Notes: generated by a model not told the origin, from the sequence alone. 64,000 bases of DNA from Tsukamurella conjunctivitidis (GCF_007858475.1 NZ_VIGX01000009.1:62001-126000), one strand, 5' to 3'. Positions 46,614 to 54,646 are shown, counted from the first letter of the stretch. Made by a program: numbers and translations.

Positions 46614-47713
46614 CCGAAACCGCCGCGACACTCGACAATCTGACCCTCGCCCGAAAGGAAGGGTGGCAGAAGTTCGTCAACACCCCCGCACGTGTTCCAC
46701 CGGAGGCGTTGAACCGCGATGAACTCGACAGACTGACCGACAAGGAGCGCACCGACTACGACCGTGAGCGCCGCGAGTGGCACGCGAACCTCGGGCCCCT
46801 CAAGACCAGACAGCTGGTCGAGGTGCACGAAAACCTCTGGGATGTCATCGACTCCAACGCCCAGGACGGAGACAAACCGAAAGGCGCCGTTGCGATCGAC
46901 GCAGTACCCGGACTAGGGAAGACCACCGCGGTATTGAGCTTCGCCCGCGCGTTCCACCGCCGCGAAGTAGCCGAGAACGGCACTACGACCGAGGAAGGTC
47001 ATGAACGGTGGCCGGTGTGCCGGGTGGGACTGACCGGCAACACTGGCCTACGCGAGTTCAACCGGGCGATGCTCGCGTTCTACGCCCACCCAGGCGGCCG
47101 CCGCGGCAACGCCGCCGACTTCGCCCACCGAGCCCTGGACTGCGTGCTGGCATGCGAAACGAAGATCCTCATCGTCGATGATCTGCACTTCCTGCGGCTG
47201 CAGTCCACCTCCGGTGTCGAGGTCAGCAACCACTTCAAGTACATCGCCAACGAGTTCCCGTTGACGGTGATCTTCGCTGGCGTCGGTTTGGAGGCGCGGG
47301 GACTGTTCTCCGAGGGCAGTAGTGACCGAGATGCTCTTCTCGCGCAGACCGGCCGGCGTACAACGCGGCTGACAATGGATCCTTTCGGTGTCACCAATGA
47401 TGCTGGGCGCCGGGCATGGCGTCAGACGCTCAAGGCGATCGAGCAGCGGGTGGTTCTGGCCGAAAAGTATCCGGGCATGATCGCCGACGATCTCTCTGAC
47501 TACCTGTATGCCCGGTGTACCGGCCAGATCGGCTCACTGATGACCCTGATCAACCGGGGATGTCAGCGCGCGGTCCGGACTGGGTATGAGCGCCTCGACG
47601 AGGAACTGCTCGATCGGGTCAAGATCGACGAGGCATCGGAGAAGGCTCGCGAAGAACTGCGCCTGGCATTCGACAACGGCTGCCTGAGAACTCGCATCGG
47701 CAGGGCCGGATGA
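46610..47713 (+). CDS. tnsC: TnsC/TniB-type AAA+ ATPase
   Basis: A 367-residue AAA+ regulator that polymerises on target DNA and links the target selector to the transposase. Walker A is VPGLGKTT at about 99-106 and Walker B is LIVDDLHFL with acidic residues at 190-191. A sensor segment (FPLTVIFAGVGLE) and a C-terminal helical lid follow. The N-terminal 85 residues are charged and may bind TnsA and TnsB. It overlaps tnsB and tniQ by four bases each, so subunit amounts are coupled. Confidence 0.9.
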   Translation: MTETAATLDNLTLARKEGWQKFVNTPARVPPEALNRDELDRLTDKERTDYDRERREWHANLGPLKTRQLVEVHENLWDVIDSNAQDGDKPKGAVAIDAVPGLGKTTAVLSFARAFHRREVAENGTTTEEGHERWPVCRVGLTGNTGLREFNRAMLAFYAHPGGRRGNAADFAHRALDCVLACETKILIVDDLHFLRLQSTSGVEVSNHFKYIANEFPLTVIFAGVGLEARGLFSEGSSDRDALLAQTGRRTTRLTMDPFGVTNDAGRRAWRQTLKAIEQRVVLAEKYPGMIADDLSDYLYARCTGQIGSLMTLINRGCQRAVRTGYERLDEELLDRVKIDEASEKAREELRLAFDNGCLRTRIGRAG

Positions 47714-50304
47714 CAGTGCCACGTTCGCTTCCCTTCAGGGTGGACCCGGTGCCGGGCGAAGCGATCGATTCCTGGCTCGAAGCGATCGCCTTCCGCGCCG
47801 ACTCAGCGTGGGGAGACCTTCTCGACGCAGTCGACATACCTGCGCCTGCAGGTCTTGGGTACCCGCCCTGGACGATCGCACTCAGCGAGGCCGAAGTAGC
47901 CAGCCTGTGTGCCGCCACGGGCAGCGACGTCGAATTTTCGATGATGACCCTCACCCGGTTCGACGGGACCGCGGTGCGCATCGACTCGCAGTCGCGGAGT
48001 TTGCGCCGCGAAGTGGCATGGACCCGCCGCACCGGATCCCGCTTCTGCCCGCACTGCCTCCGAAGCAACGGCGGCCGATGGAAGCTCGAATGGCGACTCG
48101 GCTGGGCGTTTGCCTGCACCGACCATCGTTGTTTGCTGTCCGACGAATGCCCTCGCTGCCATAGAATTCCACGCCGCCGCCCGCTCCCGGGCCACTGCAC
48201 CCCGATCCCCGGCCGATGTGCATCGCCGGCGCAGGAAGGAGGCATTGGACGGGAGGCCCGACGGTGCGGCGCCGATCTCACGGCTGCCGAGGTCCTCGAC
48301 CTTCCTGGTGCGCACCCCGCTCTTCGGGCACAGGCCCTCATCGATCGAATCATCGACGACGGAGTCGTGCGGTTCGGGGTCTACGCGCGCCTTCCACAGC
48401 CTGCGGCTTCTGTGCTTGCCGACATTCGCGCCATCGGCGGCCGAGTACTGTCCTACGCCACCGACGAAGAGCTCTTAGCGCGAGTGGGACCCGAACTGGC
48501 GGTTGAGTACCGGGCAGTCGATGAACAAGGTGGTGCACGATCCGGACAAGTCCGACAGAGCCGCACGAAGCCGGCCCTCGAAGCGCCAGCGAGAGCCGTC
48601 ACAGCTGCGATTGGCGTCAGTGCCGCGATCGACGTTCTGCACTGCTCGGACCTCGCAGCCGCAGCTGATCGCCTGCGATGGTTAGTGACCTCGGCCCGGG
48701 AGACAGGCCTCAGTGTTCAACCGACGAACATCGGCTGGGGGACGCGAATCTCACCAATCCTGACCGGTGTCCAGCTCGCCGCGCTATCCCCGATGCTCGA
48801 CCCGTCCGACCAACTTCGCTACCGCACTCACTCCGACCTTCCCACCTTGGTGACCAGTGGGCGCGCAGAGCTACTAGCGCGTCACACGCCGACGCAATTT
48901 TGGGCCGGAATCAGTTTGCCCTTCACGGTCCCGGCGGCGAGGCGCACAATGATGCGCCTGGCATTGTCTGCGGCCTTACAGTTGGTGGGCACTCGGTTGA
49001 ATCTGACGGCCGCTGGTCAGCAGGTCGGAGGTCACCTGGCTGGCCATGCCCTATCCCGATTCCTACAGATTCTGGAGTCCGATCAACACTGGAGCGATGT
49101 GTGCGCGGGTCTGACACGCGTTGCCGATTACGTTGTCGAGCGCGGCGTACCGATCGACTATCAGCGCCGACGGGCACTCGATTGCACCGGTTTGCTTCCG
49201 GACGATGAGTGGAGGCAGATCTGCCACCGCACCGGAACGCCGTCACAGGGCGGCTCCGCCCGGGCGGCTGTTGTTCGGGCGTTTCTTCGCGAGGAGCTCA
49301 CAGGCGTCCCCACGGTTGACGGGTCCGCAGACTTGCTCGCTAAGATCGCCGCGTTTCCCCGCGATCTGACACCCGGCCTTCGGGACGAGCTGATCAACCA
49401 CGCACGGGTGTTCTTGGACGCCGCGGGCATCGATGAGGAACCAATTGCCTGGGAGCCGCCAATTGAGCTCCTCGCTGGTCTCGACCTCCCTGGCCCGCGA
49501 CCAGGACTGATCGACCGTGATCGCCTTCGAAAGCTCATCCGAGAACGCGACCTTCCCATCGGCGCCGCCGCCCGCGACCTCGGCACCACTGGCGAGGCGG
49601 TTCGCCTTGAGCTGATCGTCAATCCCCTCCCAGTCGATACCGGCCGCCGGAAGTACGCCAGCGCTCGAACGCAGCTCCCCCCGGAGGCTTTGACCCAGCT
49701 CTATCATCACGATCGCCTCACCTTGCGACAGATCGCTAACCGTATTGGAGTCAGTCGTCAGGTGATCCGTCGACTCCTCACCGAATACGAGATCCCGACG
49801 ATCCCCGCTACCGAGCGCGCGAAGATCATCATCGACCGCGACTGGCTCTACCAGCAATATGTCACCAACAGCAGGGCCCTCCCTGACATAGCCCGAGAAC
49901 TGGGCATGAGCACGGCGAACCTGGCTCGGTGGGCGAACAAACACGAGATTCCGATGAGACCCCGCGGCGGACCCAGTCACACCGCGGCCCTCGACGCCGC
50001 GGCCGCCGCGAAAACGGTGCCGCCGATCTTGCGCACAGCTGTTGCGGCCCAGGGCGGGCGCGACCGACTGGAACGGGCGAAAGCAGCATCGCGATTCCCC
50101 ACGCTGACCGAGGCTGCACACGCGTTAGGAACCAGCCAGGCAACCCTCACGAACCAGTTTCTCCGGCTCGAACGCGAGACCGGCGGAGCTCTGTTCGACC
50201 GTGCCGAGCGCAATCGCCCTATGACCCTGACCGCCCACGGACGGAGGGTGATCGACGCCATTCGAAAGCTGGACGGAACTGCTAGCGAGTCTCCCGGTGG
50301 GTAA
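47710..50304 (+). CDS. tniQ: TniQ/TnsD-type target selector with multiple C-terminal HTH motifs
   Basis: An 864-residue TniQ-family protein. The N-terminal TniQ domain carries zinc ligands Cys113 and Cys116 (FCPHC), Cys136, His139, Cys141, Cys147 and Cys150. The C-terminal 280 residues contain four HTH-like segments near residues 614 (IGAAARDLGTTGEAVRLE), 670 (LRQIANRIGVSRQVIRRLL), 722 (LPDIARELGMSTANLARWA) and 798 (LTEAAHALGTSQATLTNQF). The last looks like the start of a LysR regulator. This is the layout expected of a TnsD that reads a long fixed site, here presumably the end of dnaB. Many TniQ proteins lack these domains. It is the last gene of the tns operon. Confidence 0.85.
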   Translation: MTVPRSLPFRVDPVPGEAIDSWLEAIAFRADSAWGDLLDAVDIPAPAGLGYPPWTIALSEAEVASLCAATGSDVEFSMMTLTRFDGTAVRIDSQSRSLRREVAWTRRTGSRFCPHCLRSNGGRWKLEWRLGWAFACTDHRCLLSDECPRCHRIPRRRPLPGHCTPIPGRCASPAQEGGIGREARRCGADLTAAEVLDLPGAHPALRAQALIDRIIDDGVVRFGVYARLPQPAASVLADIRAIGGRVLSYATDEELLARVGPELAVEYRAVDEQGGARSGQVRQSRTKPALEAPARAVTAAIGVSAAIDVLHCSDLAAAADRLRWLVTSARETGLSVQPTNIGWGTRISPILTGVQLAALSPMLDPSDQLRYRTHSDLPTLVTSGRAELLARHTPTQFWAGISLPFTVPAARRTMMRLALSAALQLVGTRLNLTAAGQQVGGHLAGHALSRFLQILESDQHWSDVCAGLTRVADYVVERGVPIDYQRRRALDCTGLLPDDEWRQICHRTGTPSQGGSARAAVVRAFLREELTGVPTVDGSADLLAKIAAFPRDLTPGLRDELINHARVFLDAAGIDEEPIAWEPPIELLAGLDLPGPRPGLIDRDRLRKLIRERDLPIGAAARDLGTTGEAVRLELIVNPLPVDTGRRKYASARTQLPPEALTQLYHHDRLTLRQIANRIGVSRQVIRRLLTEYEIPTIPATERAKIIIDRDWLYQQYVTNSRALPDIARELGMSTANLARWANKHEIPMRPRGGPSHTAALDAAAAAKTVPPILRTAVAAQGGRDRLERAKAASRFPTLTEAAHALGTSQATLTNQFLRLERETGGALFDRAERNRPMTLTAHGRRVIDAIRKLDGTASESPGG

Positions 50305-50683
50305 AACGGTGCACCAAGTTCCTGAACCTGGCCTCTCAGGTGGTGAAGACGTGGTTCGGAATGCCCTAGCCTCCACGCACGTCGTCGCGTCGGTAGGGTC
50401 AGGAGCGAACCGCGATTCCACGTCCCGGAACCTGTCATGGTGAGGCTCTAGAATAGAGACAGCTAAGCCCGGCTCGTTTGCCGACGAACCGGGCTCAGCT
50501 GAACAACCGAATCACCACTCCGAGGGTTCGCCCCTCGATACCGTGACCGTTGCGAATGTCTTTGGATGACGCCTCCGATGGTAGACGGTGTGCGCGGGTT
50601 CGCCAAACACCGGAACGCTGGTGTGGGCGAGCGATGCGGACCTTGGCGTGGTGGCTCATCCACACTGCCTTGAGGAGGCACCG
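50305..50683 (+). other. gene-free region after tniQ with terminator and candidate promoter
   Basis: The 379 bases hold the hairpin at 50461-50500 and no convincing gene. TAGAAT at about 50451 could be a -10 hexamer for the next gene, but no matching -35 was found. Confidence 0.4.
50461..50500 (+). terminator. terminator-like hairpin after the tns operon
   Basis: AGCCCGGCTCG (50466-50476) pairs with 50485-50495 with one mismatch, extended by AGCT/AGCT at the base. It lies about 160 bases after tniQ. Confidence 0.55.
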
Positions 50684-51841
50684 TTGACCAACGACAGTCG
50701 CGACTCTGATCGCACAACCGATACCACCAGCACTGAACGGGCTGGAGGTGCCCGGCCCATCCAGGTCGGGCAGCACCGGCTCGAGGGCATGTCGACGGAC
50801 CTGTTCGTTCAGGTCCCGACGACCTTGATCGACCCGACTCGCGCGCTGATCGCGTCGGAAGGTGTCGGCGCGGTCTACTCCGTGCCGTGGCAGTCCCGGA
50901 CCCACCGCTCCGCGGTGGCGAGGACCGCGGCGGATCAGACCCGCAAGAAGTGCCCCGAAGCAGCGTTGCTGCTCGACGCGAACCTCTACAGCGGCCGGCA
51001 GCGGAAGGTGGCGACGGCGGAGCCGACCCGCGACTGGATCACCGTGCAACGTAGCGCGGGCCTGACGTGGGCATTGACCGATTCCGGCTATGTGGCCAAG
51101 GGCGACACCGCTGGGCTGCGGACCACCCTGAAGACGGCGGCCCGCTTCGGTGGACAGGTGATTGCGGCGCTGCCGATCGCGAGCTGGTGGCTTTCGCACG
51201 CCGCCGATTCGCTCCGGTCTGAGATCAACGCGCACGGCATCCCCGTGGCGTTGATGGTCGAAGACACCGACGACCCGTTCGACCGGACCAACGTCGTGAC
51301 CGGGCTGGTGCACGTCCTCACCGCAGATGTCCCGGTGCTGCTCCTGCGCAGTGACACGGCGGGGTTGGGGGCGCTGGCGTACGGCGCCGCAGGCGCGGCG
51401 ATGGGGTCATCGACCACCTACCGGCACATCTACCCCGACATCGGCGGGGGCGGCACCAGCGGGTCGGTGTCGTTCATCCTCCCGGAGCTTCTCGCGTACA
51501 CGTCGCTGACCGCGTTCGAGCGGCATTACCTCAAGGACAAGTCCCACGCCGCGTGGTGCTGCGACTGCGCACTCTGCGGTGGACGGGACCTGACCTGGAT
51601 CCGCACGGCTGACATCCCGAAGGCAGCAGCGTTCTCGCATTCGGTCTCCGCGGTCGCGATGCTCGGTCGCGGTTTGGCCACCGCTATCGCCGCCCACAAC
51701 GGCCCGCAGGCGTGGACGGCGATGTGCGAGGCCGCCCACGAGAGCAACATCGAGATCGAGAAGCTCACCGGCGGGGACTGGAAGCGCAAACGCGCCCTGT
51801 CCGCCTGGATCGGCGCTACGCCGGAGCCGGCTGCGGCGTGA
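50684..51841 (+). CDS. TIM-barrel protein resembling tRNA-guanine transglycosylases (TGT/DpdA-like)
   Basis: A 385-residue protein whose strand pattern (ALLLDANLY, WALTDSGYV, VIAALPIASWW, VALMVEDTDD, VPVLLLRSD, GAAMGSS) suggests a TIM barrel. Near residue 300 it has WCCDCALCGGRDL followed by a histidine about 20 residues later, the CxCxxC...H zinc site of queuine/archaeosine tRNA-guanine transglycosylases. Relatives include DpdA, which places 7-deazaguanine into DNA. No deazaguanine synthesis or Dpd genes are seen in the window, so the substrate is open. The start is TTG 50684 because AGGAGG stands five bases before it; the first 45 residues are Ser/Thr/Asp-rich. Its end overlaps the convergent unknown gene by 26 bases. 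The fold call is from pattern only. Confidence 0.5.
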   Translation: MTNDSRDSDRTTDTTSTERAGGARPIQVGQHRLEGMSTDLFVQVPTTLIDPTRALIASEGVGAVYSVPWQSRTHRSAVARTAADQTRKKCPEAALLLDANLYSGRQRKVATAEPTRDWITVQRSAGLTWALTDSGYVAKGDTAGLRTTLKTAARFGGQVIAALPIASWWLSHAADSLRSEINAHGIPVALMVEDTDDPFDRTNVVTGLVHVLTADVPVLLLRSDTAGLGALAYGAAGAAMGSSTTYRHIYPDIGGGGTSGSVSFILPELLAYTSLTAFERHYLKDKSHAAWCCDCALCGGRDLTWIRTADIPKAAAFSHSVSAVAMLGRGLATAIAAHNGPQAWTAMCEAAHESNIEIEKLTGGDWKRKRALSAWIGATPEPAAA

Positions 51842-52439
51842 TCGGCACCCCTGTCGCGAGGGCGTGAGCGAATAGCCGCTCCTCCCAGTACCGCACCGCG
51901 ACGATCCGCGGAGGATCGGCAACCTTCGATCCCCGCACCAGTAGTTCCTCGCCGGCGTGAGAGGTATGCACCACGCTCACGTCGGCGAGGTCCGCCGCCG
52001 TCAAGCTCAGCGCCGTGGGCCGCCGCTCGGTCAGCACCACGGTCTCGCCGAACCCGCGAAGCTCACTGGCGACATACAGGGCCCTCTTCCACTGCCCGGT
52101 GGCGACGAACCCGACGATGCTCAACGGCGCCGCCGGCGGCGCCCCCGCGCCCTCCGCCGGGCACATCTCCCACAGCTCGAGGACCTGCGCGTCGAGCATC
52201 GGTCCCGCCCCGGACGACATCCGTTCGGCGACGGTCGACGACCATCGGACCACCGGATACCCGCGAAGCCCCGACAGTTCGGTCCGCGGCAACACCGACA
52301 CCGAGCTATCGAGGACGAGCTCCGCAGCCGCGACCACGGCCGCGTCGACCAGATCCGCCGGCGCGACGGCAGGGACGTCGAACAGGGGGAGCTGACCCGC
52401 CTCTGCGTGGATTGACCGGGTACGTCGCCGCGCCGTCAC
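51816..52439 (-). CDS. protein of unknown function paired with AbrB-like regulator
   Basis: A 207-residue protein I do not recognise. It has a basic lead, QLPLFDVPAVAPADLVDAAVV, then YPVVRWSSTVAERM and a mixed alpha/beta part with LSIVGFVATGQWKRALYVASELRGFGETVVLTERR, and ends near AVRYWEERLFAHALA. The nearly bare QLPLFD motif recalls short peptide motifs that bind the sliding clamp, which is speculation. GTG 52439 overlaps the stop codon of the AbrB-like gene by four bases, so the two are translated together. It converges on and overlaps the TGT-like gene, suggesting one module. Confidence 0.6.
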   Translation of the reverse strand: MTARRRTRSIHAEAGQLPLFDVPAVAPADLVDAAVVAAAELVLDSSVSVLPRTELSGLRGYPVVRWSSTVAERMSSGAGPMLDAQVLELWEMCPAEGAGAPPAAPLSIVGFVATGQWKRALYVASELRGFGETVVLTERRPTALSLTAADLADVSVVHTSHAGEELLVRGSKVADPPRIVAVRYWEERLFAHALATGVPITPQPAPA

Positions 52440-52807
52440 TGGTCTTCCTCTCCCACGGGCGCGGGCTCCGGCGCGATGACCCGCGACGCGGCGAACAGAT
52501 GAATGCGGTCCTCCAGGGCCAGGAACGCCACGACGCTCCCAATGTCCAGACCGACCGAGTCGAGGACCGCCGCCGGCAGCGCGATCTGTCGCGACGTCCG
52601 CAGCCGCCGCGGACGATCCGGGTTACCTCGTACGGACGGCTTCGTCCCGCGCGGGCCGCGAGTGGGAATGATCTCGACGATCCTCTGGTCGGCGACGACA
52701 CCGATCCGGACCCACGAAGGCTGCCGCACTCCGGATGCCTTCGCCACCTTCGCTGGGATGGTGATCCGGCGGAAGCTGTCGATCGTCCGGGGACCCGTGG
52801 GAAGCAT
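52436..52807 (-). CDS. double SpoVT/AbrB-type DNA-binding protein
   Basis: A 123-residue protein with two swapped-hairpin motifs: DSFRRITIPAKVAKASGV at about residues 10-27 and RTSRQIALPAAVLDSVGLDIGSVVAFLALEDRIHLF in the second half. Both follow the AbrB pattern in which a strand, R-x-(I/T)-P, and a short helix form the DNA-binding dimer. Such proteins act as antitoxins or transition-state regulators. ATG 52807 stands seven bases after TAAAAT, a good -10 hexamer, so the message is probably leaderless. An inverted repeat overlaps this promoter, consistent with autoregulation. Confidence 0.7.
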   Translation of the reverse strand: MLPTGPRTIDSFRRITIPAKVAKASGVRQPSWVRIGVVADQRIVEIIPTRGPRGTKPSVRGNPDRPRRLRTSRQIALPAAVLDSVGLDIGSVVAFLALEDRIHLFAASRVIAPEPAPVGEEDQ

Positions 52808-52825
52808 ACTGCTGATTTTAGCAGT
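52808..52825 (-). promoter_or_regulatory. promoter and inverted-repeat operator of the AbrB-like gene
   Basis: ACTGCT-GATTTT-AGCAGT directly abuts the start codon. Its centre holds TAAAAT on the coding strand (52820-52815), a -10 hexamer seven bases from the ATG. Confidence 0.55.
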
Positions 52826-52891
52826 CAAGGACCGAACAGTCACTGGTACTGCGGATTACAGCGCATGTTCCTCGTGCCGACCGCTGTCCCG

Positions 52892-53011
52892 CTAAGGCAC
52901 GGAAGCGCCGTCGTCGAGGGCTTCGAGGACGGCGCGGAGGAACTCAGCCGCAGTGAGGGGGATGCCGCGTTCGCGGAGCTGTTGCTCTAGCTGCTGCTCG
53001 ATGTGGTCCAC
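52892..53011 (-). CDS. possible small protein (39 aa)
   Basis: GTG 53011 opens a 39-residue frame starting VDHIEQQLEQQLRERG and ending ALDDGASVP. It is Glu/Gln/Leu-rich and likely helical, with sensible codon use, but has no ribosome site that I can see and no known relatives. It lies in an otherwise empty 300-base stretch between the AbrB-like gene and arsR. Confidence 0.3.
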   Translation of the reverse strand: MDHIEQQLEQQLRERGIPLTAAEFLRAVLEALDDGASVP

Positions 53012-53111
53012 GCGTGTCGATCCTGCCGCAGGCGATCGTGCTGGTGCTGTGCCGGGGAGCCTCGCGACGGTGTCGTGCAGCCACTACCTGCGCGCGAGAG
53101 GCGCGTTCGCG

Positions 53112-53465
53112 CTAGCAGCACGTGGCCAGGACGGCCCGGAGCGCTTCAAGGGAGTCAGGTTCGGCCCGGTAGAAGACGTTGATCCCGCGCCGCTCGGAGC
53201 TGACGAGGCCGGCCTTCTTGAGCTGGCTCAGGTGGTGACTGACGGTCGCCGACGACAGGCCCACCGTGTCGGCGAGGTCGCCGGTGCTGATTTCGCCTGG
53301 ACGTGCGGCCATGAGGATCGAGATCAGCTGGATCCGGGCCGGGTCGGCGAGGGCCTTGAGGCGCAGGGCGAGCTCGAGTGCCGCGGCCTCGTCCATCACG
53401 CCGGCGGCCAGCGGAGCACAGCAGATCGGGGCGCTGATGTCGACGACGGGGAGCGTCTTGGGCAT
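53112..53465 (-). CDS. arsR: ArsR-family metalloregulator, divergent from arsI/cadI
   Basis: A 117-residue ArsR/SmtB repressor. The winged helix is GDLADTVGLSSATVSHHLSQLKKAGLVSSERRG. It has a cysteine pair at the N-terminus (APICCAP) and another at the C-terminus (LATCC) but lacks the classic CVC in the recognition helix, so the metal or metalloid site must be built from the ends, as in CmtR-like variants. It should release DNA on binding As(III), Cd(II) or a similar thiophilic ion. It is transcribed away from the ArsI/CadI gene across a shared 14-base palindrome. ATG 53465 is chosen over an upstream TTG. Confidence 0.85.
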   Translation of the reverse strand: MPKTLPVVDISAPICCAPLAAGVMDEAAALELALRLKALADPARIQLISILMAARPGEISTGDLADTVGLSSATVSHHLSQLKKAGLVSSERRGINVFYRAEPDSLEALRAVLATCC

Positions 53466-53486
53466 ACGCTTCAATCTACCTACTCG

Positions 53487-53515
53487 TTGACATATGTCAA
53501 AGCGTGGTCTAGAAC
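53487..53515. promoter_or_regulatory. divergent promoters sharing one ArsR operator
   Basis: TTGACATATGTCAA (53487-53500) is a perfect palindrome whose two ends are the -35 hexamers of opposite promoters. Forward: TTGACA, 17 bases, TAGAAC (53510-53515). Reverse: TTGACA, 16 bases, TAGATT. One bound repressor would close both. Confidence 0.75.
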
Positions 53516-53560
53516 TGAACGAGCAACAGTTAGATGTATGTCGAAGCCTCGGAGGTTCTC

Positions 53561-54022
53561 ATGTCCCGCGTCCAGCTCGCCCTCAATGTCGATGACCTCG
53601 ATCAGTCGATCGCGTTCTACACCAAGCTGTTCGGCACGGGCCCGGCGAAGGTCAAGCCCGGTTACGCCAACTTCGCCGTCGCCGACCCGGCGCTCAAGCT
53701 GGTCCTGCTGGAGAACCCCGGCCAGGGCGGCAGCATCAACCATCTCGGCGTCGAGGTGGACTCCAGCGACAAGGTGCACGCTGAGATCGCCCGCCTCACC
53801 GAGGAGCAGCTGTTCACCGAGGAGGAGATCGGCGCCACCTGTTGCTTCGCCACCCAGGACAAGGTCTGGGTCACCGCCCCCGACGCCGAGCGTTGGGAGG
53901 TCTACACCGTCCTCGCTGACGCCGAGACCTTCGACGGCGGACACACTCCGGCGACGACAGCCGAGGACTCCGAAGCGACGCCGGCCGCGTGCTGCACCCC
54001 TGCGGCGGCGAACTGCTGCTAG
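53561..54022 (+). CDS. arsI: ArsI/CadI-type vicinal-oxygen-chelate dioxygenase
   Basis: A 153-residue VOC-fold protein. ArsI enzymes cleave the carbon-arsenic bond of trivalent organoarsenicals with Fe(II) and oxygen; the mycobacterial relative is called CadI for its induction by cadmium. Visible are the N-terminal MSRVQLALNVDDLDQSIAFY, metal ligands around His61 (INHLGVEV) and Glu113 (RWEVYTV), and the vicinal pair Cys94-Cys95 (GATCCFATQD) that binds As(III). The tail is rich in Ala and cysteine (AACCTPAAANCC), which may add metal-binding capacity. GGAGG precedes ATG 53561. Confidence 0.88.
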   Translation: MSRVQLALNVDDLDQSIAFYTKLFGTGPAKVKPGYANFAVADPALKLVLLENPGQGGSINHLGVEVDSSDKVHAEIARLTEEQLFTEEEIGATCCFATQDKVWVTAPDAERWEVYTVLADAETFDGGHTPATTAEDSEATPAACCTPAAANCC

Positions 54023-54190
54023 TCCGCCCTCGATCGATGGCCGTCACCGCTTCGGGTGGCGGCCATCGACGCGGTTACCAGAGAGCGCTGGCGCGAAACG
54101 CAGTAGCGGGCCGCACTGCGCTGTACCGGCTGGTTCTCGCGGTCGGCGTCCCCCTGGGCGGAGGCTGCGCTGGAGGAGAGGCATCTGCGG

Positions 54191-54646
54191 TTAGGCGCAG
54201 TCGCGTGGGTGGAATCCCTCGATGCGGTCGATCGGGGTAAAGACAGGGCAACCGACTTGGTCGTTTCGGTTGAGGATCACGTTCGATGCCGCCATCACTT
54301 CGCAGGCTGCGAGCCCGCGGCTAGCGGCGAGCAGCATGGAAAGCCCGTAGAACGTTGCTGCCGCCGGCGGGGTGAGCGCGAAGAACGCGAAGAAGACCAG
54401 CGTGTTAGTGGCCATGGCCCACGCGCCTGTGACCCGCAGTGGTGCCGAATCACGACCCCGAAGTACAACCGCGAGGGTGATCGCGGCAGGGACCAGTGCG
54501 ACCGCGATGATGAGGTCGATTGTGGAAGGTCCGATGATGATCCCGGCTCCCACGAAAGCGGCACCGATCACTGTCCGGGCGGCGGTGCCCCATCGGCCGA
54601 TCTCTCTTGTCCTGCGTGCGAGGGGCGATTTCACTGTGTTGGTCAT
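54191..54646 (-). CDS. membrane protein of the mercury cluster, unknown type
   Basis: A 151-residue protein with three to four transmembrane segments (VIGAAFVGAGIIIG, LIIAVALVPAAITLAVVL, TLVFFAFFALTPPAAATFYGLSMLLA). Cysteines occur in LAACEV, VGCPVFTP and at the end (RDCA). It is the third gene after merA and merB and overlaps the merB stop codon by four bases. Mercury operons usually encode a small transporter (MerT, MerC, MerE, MerF) to bring Hg(II) in; this one has no CC pair in the first helix, so it is not a standard MerT. A transport role is inferred from position only. Confidence 0.65.
   Translation of the reverse strand: MTNTVKSPLARRTREIGRWGTAARTVIGAAFVGAGIIIGPSTIDLIIAVALVPAAITLAVVLRGRDSAPLRVTGAWAMATNTLVFFAFFALTPPAAATFYGLSMLLAASRGLAACEVMAASNVILNRNDQVGCPVFTPIDRIEGFHPRDCA

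Noticed and set aside
43608-50304. Tn5053/Tn402-type (TniABQ) assignment
   Set aside because: A TnsA nuclease with intact catalytic residues is present, and the end is TGTAGGG rather than a TGTCATTT-type end.
50305-50683. tRNA or other RNA gene after tniQ
   Set aside because: The hairpin at 50461-50500 looks tRNA-arm-like at first, but no cloverleaf, T-loop GGTTC-type arm or acceptor pairing can be built.
52953-54194. 413-codon open frame on the + strand
   Set aside because: It overlaps ArsR and ArsI in other frames and gives Ser/Arg-rich sequence with no domain.
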